This document shows positions 8,781-16,331 of a stretch of 64,000 nt of DNA, piece after piece. Each line of letters begins with the position of its first letter. Within the stretch, counting starts at the first letter, position 1. The position numbers and the translations under genes are program-made. The notes beneath the pieces are model-generated. The model was not told where the DNA came from, did no database searches, and was given only the letters and a program-made list of their open reading frames with translations. The DNA is taken from assembly GCF_008727875.1 (NCBI RefSeq), contig NZ_VTWS01000002.1:186001-250000 (forward strand), in the 5' to 3' direction. The stretch comes from Larkinella humicola (lineage in GTDB: Bacteria > Bacteroidota > Bacteroidia > Cytophagales > Spirosomataceae).

Positions 8781-9692
8781 TCAATACGCCACATACGTTC
8801 GCTCCACCCAGCCGTCGTCGAACAGGTCGATGAGGGCGTAACCGGCGCGGGTTTGGTGATAGGTCGGTTTGTCCCACCAGTCGCCGGAAAGTGCGCCGTT
8901 GCAGAGATACGTCACGCCGTTGTAATCGACCCGGTCGAGCAGGTGCGTGTGGCCGCTCAGACAGACTTTTACGTTGGAACGTTTGTGAAACAACTGGATC
9001 AAATCCGCAGCGTCGGTGTGCAGCAAACCACCCGAAATTTCCCGACGGCCATTTTTCTGCACCCGTTGGTTGGAAAGCACCGACGCCGACAGAATGGGAA
9101 TGTGCGACAGAATGAGCACCGGTTTTTTCGCATCGGTTTTCCGCAGATCGTTTTCCAGCCAGTCGCGCTGCTTTTCGTCAAGCCGGGCCGTATACCAGCC
9201 GCCCTCGGGTCGGGGCTGCGTGCTGTCCAGCACCACAAAATGCCAGCCGCTGTGGTCGAAACTGTAATACCGGTTGGAAAGTCCTAACTGCTCCACGGCC
9301 CACGCTTTGCCGTAGAGCGGATCTTTTTTGGAACCGTTATAGCCCCAGACATCGTGATTACCAATGCAGGCATGAATGGGCAGTGAATTTTCCGCTTTGA
9401 TGATCCGGTTCCAGACGTTCCACTGTTTCCGCACCGTGTTTTTATCCCGCGAAAGGGCGTCCATGATCGTGTCGCCCCCGTTCAGAATAAACGCCGGACG
9501 ATCTTTCATCGACTGCAGGCAGTGCAAACATTTCGCCAGCGCGACTTCGGCGTTGGCTCGGGGCATCATGTGCATATCGGTCAGATGCGCCACCCGCAAC
9601 ACGCGTTTTCGCCGGTAGGTTTCGGTGAGTTCAGGTGTGCTCAGACGGGTGGTCAACAGCCCGAGGGAGGCAAGTGCTTCGCGACGATTCAT
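8781..9692 (-). CDS. Calcineurin-like metallophosphoesterase, probably exported
   Basis: 303 residues. All five blocks of the metallophosphoesterase fold are present: LTDMHMM (DxH), NGGDTIMD (GD), IGNHDVWG (GNHD), LSHIPIL (H) and SGHTHLLDR (GHxH). The N-terminus MNRREALASLGLLTT resembles a Tat-type signal (RRE followed by a weakly hydrophobic stretch), so export of a folded, metal-loaded enzyme is plausible but not certain. The family hydrolyses phosphomonoesters or diesters with a dinuclear metal centre. Convergent with the amidohydrolase, whose stop is only 16 bp away; the partner substrate is unknown. Confidence 0.88.
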   Translation of the reverse strand: MNRREALASLGLLTTRLSTPELTETYRRKRVLRVAHLTDMHMMPRANAEVALAKCLHCLQSMKDRPAFILNGGDTIMDALSRDKNTVRKQWNVWNRIIKAENSLPIHACIGNHDVWGYNGSKKDPLYGKAWAVEQLGLSNRYYSFDHSGWHFVVLDSTQPRPEGGWYTARLDEKQRDWLENDLRKTDAKKPVLILSHIPILSASVLSNQRVQKNGRREISGGLLHTDAADLIQLFHKRSNVKVCLSGHTHLLDRVDYNGVTYLCNGALSGDWWDKPTYHQTRAGYALIDLFDDGWVERTYVAY

Positions 9693-9811
9693 GACAGGTT
9701 GTTTAGCGTTACGGAGTCACTATTCGCGACGTCCTCCTTCTGCAACCTTATTTTCGGGCATCCTTCCCCAAAATCTTACTGAAAAAAGAAAATAGTGTAT
9801 CTTGCGAAACG

Positions 9812-10342
9812 ATGTTTTCAATTGTTGACGTAGAAACGACGGGGGGAATCGGTGGACAAACCCGTCTGACAGAGGTGGCCATTTTTCGGTATGATGGTGT
9901 TGAGGTAGTCGATAGCTTTCATTCGCTTTTGAACCCCCACTGCCCCATTCCGCCCTTTATTGCCCGTATGACCGGCATTTCGGATGAGATGGTGCAGGAA
10001 GCGCCCGACTTTGCCGACGTTGCTCACCACATTGTGCGGGTAACGGAAGGAGCGGTTTTTGTGGCCCACAACGCGCCGTTCGACTACGGTTTTCTGAAAA
10101 AAGAATTTGCCTGGATTGGCCTGCCCTTTGAGCGTCACCGGCTCTGCACCGTGCAACTCAGCCGCCGGATTTTCCCGGGATTGCCCTCGTATAGCCTCGG
10201 CAAATTATGTCGTTCGCTCGAAATTCCGGTCAAAAACCGCCACCGCGCCGACGGCGACGCGGCCGCAACGGTGAAGCTTTTCGAACTGCTGCTGATGAAC
10301 GATATGCACGGACTGATCAAAACCTGGCGGGTCAGCGTTTAG
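9812..10342 (+). CDS. DnaQ-like 3'-5' exonuclease (DNA polymerase III epsilon-type)
   Basis: 176 residues covering the exonuclease domain only. ExoI is IVDVETTGG (Asp/Glu pair), ExoII is HNAPFDYGFLKKEF and ExoIII is HRADGDAAAT (His and Asp). These are the DEDDh catalytic residues for two-metal removal of 3' nucleotides. It is shorter than the E. coli epsilon subunit and lacks a visible clamp-binding tail, so it may be proofreading-related or a stand-alone RNase T/Orn-like enzyme. A second domain (GIY-YIG or helicase) is absent. Confidence 0.88.
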   Translation: MFSIVDVETTGGIGGQTRLTEVAIFRYDGVEVVDSFHSLLNPHCPIPPFIARMTGISDEMVQEAPDFADVAHHIVRVTEGAVFVAHNAPFDYGFLKKEFAWIGLPFERHRLCTVQLSRRIFPGLPSYSLGKLCRSLEIPVKNRHRADGDAAATVKLFELLLMNDMHGLIKTWRVSV

Positions 10343-10359
10343 CCGCTCCGGTTTCCGGC

Positions 10360-11025
10360 TTATTCAACGATTTTATACACCTTTTTGGCTTCGGCGCGGG
10401 ACAGGGCGTTGAAGTGCCACCACTCGGTTTTCAGAGACGAGAAGCCCGCCGTTCGCATCACCGAGCGCAACAGCCGCCGGTTTTCCACCTGTTTCTGGGT
10501 CAGTTTCCCCTGTTTCAACATCTGGAGTTCTTTATCGGGATGTCCCAATTCGCCGAAGTAATCGAATTTTGTTCCCATATCGAGCGGTTTTCCGGCTTTT
10601 GTCGCCAGCGTCAGATCGACGGCGCAACCGTAGTTATGAACCGAGCCGTTGCGCGGATTGGAAACGTATTTTCCGCGTTCATTGACTGGCAGGTGGCTCA
10701 GCGTATTCCACAAATCCCACTGCACCGAGCGGGGGCGGGTAGCATCGTAGACCAGCAGACGAAAATCCGGGTGTTTTTGCTGAAGAAGTTTGCTTGCTTT
10801 CGCCAGTTTTTGAGCTGCCATCGGTTGCAAATACGCCCGCGTCAAATCGCCATACACATCTTTTTCCACAAAATTATCAGTAGTAGAATACTTCAATTCG
10901 ACCAGAACCGTCTGGTCAATTGTCTGAATATCAACCAATCCCTGCCGAATCATGGCCTGCTCCAGTTCCCCCTGAGCGAGAAGAAGCCGGGGAAACAACA
11001 AAAGAAACAAAGCGAGGTTTCTCAT
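10360..11025 (-). CDS. D-alanyl-D-alanine dipeptidase, M15D (VanX/DdpX-like), secreted
   Basis: The frame could open at 11076, but the ATG at 11025 gives a proper signal peptide (MRNLALFLLLFPRLLLAQ), so this start is preferred; 221 residues. Zinc-site motifs of the M15 family are clear: SVHNYGCAVDLTL (SxHxxGxAxD, ligands His and Asp) and TEWWHF (ExxH with the catalytic Glu and third ligand). VYDATRPRSVQ is the usual substrate-binding Arg motif. The enzyme cleaves D-Ala-D-Ala or similar wall-derived dipeptides in the periplasm, for recycling rather than vancomycin resistance, since no VanH/VanA partner is adjacent. The gene is convergent with the exonuclease, 17 bp apart. Confidence 0.9.
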   Translation of the reverse strand: MRNLALFLLLFPRLLLAQGELEQAMIRQGLVDIQTIDQTVLVELKYSTTDNFVEKDVYGDLTRAYLQPMAAQKLAKASKLLQQKHPDFRLLVYDATRPRSVQWDLWNTLSHLPVNERGKYVSNPRNGSVHNYGCAVDLTLATKAGKPLDMGTKFDYFGELGHPDKELQMLKQGKLTQKQVENRRLLRSVMRTAGFSSLKTEWWHFNALSRAEAKKVYKIVE

Positions 11026-11043
11026 TATACAATCTCTGATAAA

Positions 11044-11118
11044 CTCTGATGTTCTCTGCTTAACTCTGCGATACAACTCTTTTAACTGTTTCTCAGAGTT
11101 AATCAGAGAACATCAGAG
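11044..11118. repeat. 25-bp inverted repeat of CTCTGAT-type words
   Basis: Arms 11044-11068 and 11094-11118 pair over 25 bp with one mismatch. The arm consists of the words CTCTGATGTTCTCTG and TTAACTCTG. It lies between the divergent dipeptidase and SpmAB-like genes, so it is not a simple terminator. The same words recur in the repeat at 22780-22851. Confidence 0.8.
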
Positions 11119-11185
11119 GGAACCAGAGTTAATTCGTTGCGAAATAACGAAAAACCACCTATTTTGCCATGAACAACGTGTAAAC

Positions 11186-12421
11186 ATGGCCCTCAACTAC
11201 ATCTGGGTAGCTTTTTTCCTGATTGCCTTTCTGATTGCGCTCTTTAAACTGATTTTTCTGGGCGATACCGAGATTTTTAAAGTCATTGTCGAAGGGCTAT
11301 TCGATTCCTCCAAAACGGCGGTGATGGACATTGCCCTGCCCCTGGCGGGCGTGATGACCTTTTTTCTGGGTCTGCTCAACATTGGCGAAAAAGCCGGAGC
11401 CATCAATTTTCTGGCGCGCATCATCGGCCCGTTTTTCAATAAACTCTTCCCGGAAGTGCCGAAAAACCACCCCGCCAACGGGCAGATGATCATGAACTTT
11501 TCGGCCAATATGCTCGGGCTCGACAATGCCGCCACGCCCTTCGGTCTGAAAGCCATGCAGAGTTTGCAGGAACTGAACCCGGAGAAGGAAACCGCTTCCA
11601 ACGCCCAGATCATGTTTCTGGTGCTGCACACCTCCGGGCTGACCATCGTTCCGCTCGGGATCATGGCGCAACGGGCCATTCTGGGGGCCAAAGACCCGTC
11701 CGACATTTTCATTCCCTGCCTGATCGGGACGTATGTAGCCACGGTTTTCAGTATGTTTCTGGTCGCCCTGAAACAACGGATCAACCTGTTCAACGGGCTG
11801 GTGATGGGCTGGCTGGGCGGTATTACGGCTTTTCTCGCGCTGGCGTTGTGGTATTTGTCGTCGCTGCCGAAAGAAGAAATCGAGCAGATTTCGAAAGTCG
11901 TTGGCAACGTCATTCTGTTCGTAATCATCGTGGCATTTCTGCTCGGTGCGATGCGAAAGAAGGTCGATATTTTCGACACGTTTATCGAGGGCGCGAAAGG
12001 CGGTTTTGAAACCTCCGTCCGAATTATTCCGTATCTGGTCGGGATGCTGGTTGCCATCAGTGCGCTGCGGAATTCCGGGGCAATGACCTACATCGTGGAC
12101 GGGATGAAGTACGTCATTGGGTTGATGGGCGTCAATACCGATTTTACCGATGCGTTACCCGTCGCACTCATGCGGCCCCTGAGCGGCAGCGCGTCGCGGG
12201 CGTTGATGATCGACGCCATGAAGGAGTTTGGACCGGATTCGTTCGTGGGTCGGCTGTCCTGCATTTTTCAGGGGGCTGCCGATACAACGTTTTACATCGT
12301 CGCGTTGTATTTCGGGTCGGTCGGTATCAAGAAAACCCGGTACGCGATCGTCGCCGGCCTGATTGCCGATGCCGCCGGCGTCATCGCTGGCATTGCGCTG
12401 GGATACTTCTTTTTTCACTGA
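11186..12421 (+). CDS. Fused SpmA-SpmB nucleoside-recognition membrane protein
   Basis: 411 residues with many hydrophobic segments. Two Gate/nucleoside-recognition domains follow each other: the first about 40-165 (LPLAGVMTFFLGLLNIGEKAG and NFSANMLGLDNAATPFGLKA, the SpmA hallmark), the second about 275-400 (SVRIIPYLVGMLVAISALRNSG and LMRPLSGSASRALMID, the SpmB hallmark). In Bacillus the two are separate genes needed for spore-core dehydration; in Bacteroidota they are usually fused and the bacteria do not sporulate, so the role is unknown, perhaps transport of a small metabolite. It diverges from the dipeptidase across the inverted repeat. Confidence 0.87.
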   Translation: MALNYIWVAFFLIAFLIALFKLIFLGDTEIFKVIVEGLFDSSKTAVMDIALPLAGVMTFFLGLLNIGEKAGAINFLARIIGPFFNKLFPEVPKNHPANGQMIMNFSANMLGLDNAATPFGLKAMQSLQELNPEKETASNAQIMFLVLHTSGLTIVPLGIMAQRAILGAKDPSDIFIPCLIGTYVATVFSMFLVALKQRINLFNGLVMGWLGGITAFLALALWYLSSLPKEEIEQISKVVGNVILFVIIVAFLLGAMRKKVDIFDTFIEGAKGGFETSVRIIPYLVGMLVAISALRNSGAMTYIVDGMKYVIGLMGVNTDFTDALPVALMRPLSGSASRALMIDAMKEFGPDSFVGRLSCIFQGAADTTFYIVALYFGSVGIKKTRYAIVAGLIADAAGVIAGIALGYFFFH

Positions 12422-12498
12422 GCAGAGTGCCAAAGTAATTGAAAAAGCGTTATACCACTTGGTAAACATCCATTTATCTATTCTATAGTGAGTCTCTA

Positions 12499-12546
12499 AT
12501 CCCGAAGGGGTTACATTTGGATAACCCCGGATGCAATCTGGGGGCT
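12499..12546. repeat. Short double-hairpin repeat (CCCGAAGGGG / CCCCGGA-N-TCTGGGG)
   Basis: Two small hairpins lie side by side: CCCGAAGGGG, then about 10 bases, then CCCCGGATGCAATCTGGGG. Elements of this design (GGGGTT-CATTTGGATAACCCC) occur repeatedly between genes in Bacteroidota; I recognise the type but cannot count copies here. It may also terminate the SpmAB-like gene, whose stop is 78 bp upstream. Confidence 0.55.
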
Positions 12547-12560
12547 AGCGAAATAAAAGC

Positions 12561-12734
12561 ATGAATATCAACGAAATACGCGAACAGCTGCACCTGCTTA
12601 TTGACGAAGTAGACGACATCTATGTCCTGAACGGATTATACCGCAACCTCTCGGCCGAAAAACGCCACCGCCAGGAATACGAACGGGAACAGACGCAAAA
12701 GGCGCAGGCGGCTCGCCCTAAACGCAGCAAATAA
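12561..12734 (+). CDS. Small protein of 57 residues, possible orphan antitoxin-like
   Basis: ATG at 12561, stop TAA at 12732-12734. The translation begins MNINEIREQLHLLIDEVDD and ends in a strongly charged, helical tail (EKRHRQEYEREQTQKAQ, then KRSK). The N-terminal half resembles the short helical proteins annotated in Bacteroidota as addiction-module components, but no toxin gene follows; the next gene is a glycoside hydrolase. Amphipathic helix pattern and good codon use support a real gene. Function not assigned. Confidence 0.55.
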   Translation: MNINEIREQLHLLIDEVDDIYVLNGLYRNLSAEKRHRQEYEREQTQKAQAARPKRSK

Positions 12735-12748
12735 GCCCTTGATTTTGT

Positions 12749-12756
12749 TACTTTTG
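12749..12756 (+). promoter_or_regulatory. TAnnTTTG (-7) box upstream of the NagZ-beta-lactamase gene
   Basis: TACTTTTG fits the Bacteroidota -7 consensus and is 33 bp before the ATG at 12790. No TTG lies at the proper -33 distance. Its place downstream of any upstream start codon in this frame argues for the ATG at 12790. Confidence 0.45.
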
Positions 12757-12789
12757 CTGAACCGTTGCATTAACAGGAATCCATCGCTT

Positions 12790-15786
12790 ATGCTTTTCTC
12801 CGTCCGCTTACGTTTGCTGGCTTGTACGCTCTGTTTTTTAGTTTCCTTTCAGGCCGCTCATTCCCAGACGGTTCCCTCTTTTCTGAAAGCAAATCCGCGC
12901 TGGGTCGATTCGGTGTTTAACGCCCTGACGCCCGACCAGCGGATTGCCCAGTTGATCATGGTAGCCGGGTTTTCCAACCGCAGCAAAGGGTACGAAGATT
13001 CGCTGATGACGCTGATTCAAACGTACCAGATTGGTGGCGTGGTGTTTTTTCAGGGCGGTCCGATCCGGCAGGCTCGGCTGGTCAACCGGCTGCAAACCGT
13101 TGTGAAAGTCCCGATGCTGGTGGCTATCGACGGCGAGTGGGGATTGGGCATGCGGCTCGACAGCACCGTGCGGTTTCCGTATCAGATGACACTAGGAGCC
13201 ATTCAGGGACGCGACGATTTGATTTATAAAATGGGTGCCGCCGTGGCCCGCCAGAGCCGCCGACTGGGCATTCACATCAATTTTGCCCCGGTAGCCGATG
13301 TCAACAATAACCCCAACAACCCGGTCATCAACTTCCGCTCGTTTGGCGAAGACAAAGAGTCGGTAGCCAGCAAGGCCCTGGCCTACATGAAAGGCATGCA
13401 GGACAACGGTTTGCTGACTTCTCTGAAGCACTTTCCCGGCCACGGCGACACCGGCACGGATTCACACTATGACTTACCGTTGATCTCGAAAAACCGCCAG
13501 CAACTGGATAATCTGGAGTTGTATCCGTTTCGGAAGCTGATCGACGCAGGGGCTTCGGGGGTGATGATTGCCCACTTAAGCATCCCGGCACTGGACTCCA
13601 CCCCTAACCTGCCCAGTACGCTTTCGCGCCGGGTGGTTTCCGATTTGCTGAAAAACGAACTCGGTTTCGGCGGCCTCATTTTTTCTGACGCCATGAACAT
13701 GAAGGGTGTCATGAAATATTTTCCGTCTGGCATTGCCGATCGGATGGGCATCGAAGCAGGCATGGATGTGCTGGAATACACGCTGGACATCCCCCGCGCC
13801 ATTGCGGAGATCAAACAGGCGGTTGCTGACGGTCGGCTTTTGCAAACGGACATCGACGCCCGCTGCCGTAAAGTGCTGGCCGCCAAAGCCTGGGCGGGTC
13901 TGGATCGGTACAAGCCCGTCAACCTAATGAATCTGGTTCGGGAACTGAACGAACCCGAATCCAACCTGATCAATCGGTTGCTGACCGAAGAAGCCCTGAC
14001 GGTGCTGAAAAACGACAAAGAACCGTCGGGGGAACCCATCATTCCGGTATCGAATCTGGGTACCAAACGCATTGCCTCGGTGTCGCTGGATGCGGCTGAC
14101 GAAACCTATTTCCAGAAAATGCTCGCCAACTATACGGCGGTCAAACACTTCAACATCGCGGCTGCAACAGCGGATACGACCCTGGAACGGATTCGGAACG
14201 AGTTGAAAACGTACGATTTACTGTTGGTGGGCGTACATCTGAGCAACATTCGCCCGGCGGTACAGTACGGCGTTACGCCCAAAACCGTCGCGCTGTTGAA
14301 AGAATTATGCGAAACCGGAAAAGCCGTCGTCTCGATTTTTGGAAATCCGTATGCACTGGACAAACTCGAAGGGCTGGACAAGGCCAAGGGCCTGATTATG
14401 GCCTACCAGCTCACCCAATTCACGGAAGAACTGGCCGCCCAACTGATTTTTGGCGCGATTCCGGCGAAAGGCAAATTGCCCGTAACGGTTAATTCACAAT
14501 ACAAACTGAACGACGGCATCACCACGCCCGCCATTGCCCGGTTGAAATACACCATTCCGGAAGAGGTGGGGGTCGATTCGTATTTTCTGACGGCAAAGAT
14601 TGACTCTCTGATGCAGATGGCGATGCGCGAGAAAGCAACGCCGGGCGGTGTGGTTCAGATGGCGAAAGACGGCAAGGTGATTTTCCGGAAAGCTTACGGA
14701 ACGCATACCTACGAAGGGTTGACCCCGACCAAAGAAGACGATTTATTCGATCTGGCTTCCGTAACCAAAGTCAGCACCTCGACGCTCGCGCTGATGCGGC
14801 TGGTGGACGAAGGGAAGTTCGATCTGAACAAAACCATGGGGGACTACCTGCCGGATTTTAAACACTCGAACAAGGCCAATCTGGTCTGGCGGGACGTTTT
14901 GACCCACCAGGCGGGTTTGAAAGCTTCCATTGCCTTCTGGACGGCGACCAAAAATCCAGACGGAACCTGGAAGGACCATACCTTCGACGAGGAGAAACAC
15001 GGGCCGTATAAAGTGCAGATTACGGACAATCTGTTCATGCACCGAAAATACCGGAAAACCATTTTCGAGACGATTCGCGATTCGCCGGTTAGTGACAAAA
15101 AAGACTACGTCTACAGTGATTTGTCATTTATTCTGTATCCGCAGATTGTTGAAAAAATGACGCACCAGCCATTTGAAGATTATCTGAAGCAGAATGTGTA
15201 TGAACCCTTGGGCGCTACCACACTGACTTTCAACCCGATGCGGTTTTATCCCCTGCCGCGCATGGTGCCGACGGAATACGATTCGGTGTTTCGCAAAACG
15301 CTGGTGTGGGGCCGCGTACACGACGAAGGCGCAGCCATGCTCGGCGGAGTTTCAGGCCATGCCGGTTTGTTTGGTTCGTCCAACGACTTGATGAAACTGG
15401 TTCAAATGTATTTGCAGAAGGGCTATTACGGTGGAAAGCAGTTTATCAGTCCGGCCACCATCACGGAATTTACGCGGTATCAATTCCCGGAAAAAGGGAG
15501 TCGGCGCGGCCTGGGATTTGACAAACCCACGTTCAAATATTCGGGAAACGCGCCTAAATACGCCAGTCCGCAGAGCTACGGACACTCCGGTTTTACCGGA
15601 ACCTTTATCTGGGTTGACCCGCAATACAACACTTCGTACGTGTTCATGTCGAACCGGGTTTATCCAAGCCGGAGCCACACCAAGCTCCTTACGATGAACG
15701 TACGGACGAACATTGCCGACGCGTTGTATGAAGCCATTCGGCGGGGACCAACGTCCAATCTGGCGAGCATCCTGATGACGCCGTAA
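12790..15786 (+). CDS. Bifunctional GH3 (NagZ-type) beta-N-acetylhexosaminidase / serine beta-lactamase-like hydrolase
   Basis: 998 residues from the ATG at 12790, which gives a signal peptide (LRLLACTLCFLVSFQAAHSQ). An upstream TTG in frame is less likely. The GH3 part (about 30-370) holds the NagZ signature KHFPGHGDTGTDSHYDLP (from about 211) with the catalytic Asp/His loop, and the nucleophile Asp in SDAMNMKG (about 298-305). A GH3 C-terminal domain follows (about 400-590). The last 400 residues are a class C beta-lactamase/esterase fold: SVTK (657-660, acyl-enzyme Ser and Lys), YSD (775-777) and HSG (932-934). In Bacillus the comparable enzymes (NagZ and AmiE/NamZ region) are separate but adjacent. 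The fusion likely degrades muropeptides or peptidoglycan fragments in the periplasm. Confidence 0.92.
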   Translation: MLFSVRLRLLACTLCFLVSFQAAHSQTVPSFLKANPRWVDSVFNALTPDQRIAQLIMVAGFSNRSKGYEDSLMTLIQTYQIGGVVFFQGGPIRQARLVNRLQTVVKVPMLVAIDGEWGLGMRLDSTVRFPYQMTLGAIQGRDDLIYKMGAAVARQSRRLGIHINFAPVADVNNNPNNPVINFRSFGEDKESVASKALAYMKGMQDNGLLTSLKHFPGHGDTGTDSHYDLPLISKNRQQLDNLELYPFRKLIDAGASGVMIAHLSIPALDSTPNLPSTLSRRVVSDLLKNELGFGGLIFSDAMNMKGVMKYFPSGIADRMGIEAGMDVLEYTLDIPRAIAEIKQAVADGRLLQTDIDARCRKVLAAKAWAGLDRYKPVNLMNLVRELNEPESNLINRLLTEEALTVLKNDKEPSGEPIIPVSNLGTKRIASVSLDAADETYFQKMLANYTAVKHFNIAAATADTTLERIRNELKTYDLLLVGVHLSNIRPAVQYGVTPKTVALLKELCETGKAVVSIFGNPYALDKLEGLDKAKGLIMAYQLTQFTEELAAQLIFGAIPAKGKLPVTVNSQYKLNDGITTPAIARLKYTIPEEVGVDSYFLTAKIDSLMQMAMREKATPGGVVQMAKDGKVIFRKAYGTHTYEGLTPTKEDDLFDLASVTKVSTSTLALMRLVDEGKFDLNKTMGDYLPDFKHSNKANLVWRDVLTHQAGLKASIAFWTATKNPDGTWKDHTFDEEKHGPYKVQITDNLFMHRKYRKTIFETIRDSPVSDKKDYVYSDLSFILYPQIVEKMTHQPFEDYLKQNVYEPLGATTLTFNPMRFYPLPRMVPTEYDSVFRKTLVWGRVHDEGAAMLGGVSGHAGLFGSSNDLMKLVQMYLQKGYYGGKQFISPATITEFTRYQFPEKGSRRGLGFDKPTFKYSGNAPKYASPQSYGHSGFTGTFIWVDPQYNTSYVFMSNRVYPSRSHTKLLTMNVRTNIADALYEAIRRGPTSNLASILMTP

Positions 15787-15800
15787 AAGAATCCGTTTCG

Positions 15801-15808
15801 TATTTTTG
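15801..15808 (+). promoter_or_regulatory. TAnnTTTG (-7) box upstream of the second DinB gene
   Basis: TATTTTTG fits the -7 consensus and lies 33 bp before the ATG at 15842. A clear -33 TTG at the right distance is not seen. Confidence 0.4.
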
Positions 15809-15841
15809 TCTTAACTAATGCGGTAAAACGCCCGGCTGCGG

Positions 15842-16294
15842 ATGAAAAACTACCTGATTCGCCTGGTTGACTACGAGCGGTGGGCCAACCGAACCGTGAT
15901 CGATGCACTCGACACCGTGGCCAGCCCTCCACTTCGGGCGGTGCAACTGATGGGGCATATTCTGTCTGCCCAGCAGATCTGGCTGTCGCGGGTGACGGGC
16001 GAAGTCAGTTACGTTGCCATTTGGGAAGACATTCCGATTGCCTGGATGGCCGAAACATCCGAACGGAATTTCCTGCGCTTGAAAACCCTCCTGGAAAGTG
16101 AATCGGACGACAGCCTGAACCGGATTATTTCGTATACCACCTCGAACGGCCAGCCTTTCAAAAGCCCCCTGATTGATATTTTGACGCAGTTGAGTCACCA
16201 TGCTGCCTACCACCGCGGACAGATCGTCCAGTTGATTCGCCCGCAACTCGACCAGGCACCGCTGACCGATTTTATATTCTGGTCGCGGGACTGA
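15842..16294 (+). CDS. DinB-family protein (cytoplasmic)
   Basis: 150 residues, no signal peptide. The four-helix DinB fold is indicated by YLIRLVDYERWANRTVIDAL at the N-terminus, LMGHILSAQQIWLSRVTG (about 35-52, first metal His) and LSHHAAYHRGQIVQLIRPQL (about 118-137, HxxxHRGQ, the other two His). Family members bind a divalent metal and some act as thiol-dependent enzymes. Compared with the secreted homologue at 3442-3978, it keeps the same His triad but lacks the leader. Substrate unknown. Convergent with the next gene. Confidence 0.88.
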   Translation: MKNYLIRLVDYERWANRTVIDALDTVASPPLRAVQLMGHILSAQQIWLSRVTGEVSYVAIWEDIPIAWMAETSERNFLRLKTLLESESDDSLNRIISYTTSNGQPFKSPLIDILTQLSHHAAYHRGQIVQLIRPQLDQAPLTDFIFWSRD

Positions 16295-16331
16295 GTCGTT
16301 CCACATTGCCTCTGTCCGTTTGTGTCTTCCG

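Noticed and set aside
10360-11025. VanX-like gene as a vancomycin-resistance determinant
   Set aside because: No VanH, VanA/B or VanS/R genes nearby; Gram-negative homologues serve wall-peptide recycling.
10207-11049. 280-codon plus-strand frame overlapping the exonuclease end and the dipeptidase
   Set aside because: It covers the M15 peptidase gene in antisense, and the peptidase has all catalytic motifs and a signal peptide.
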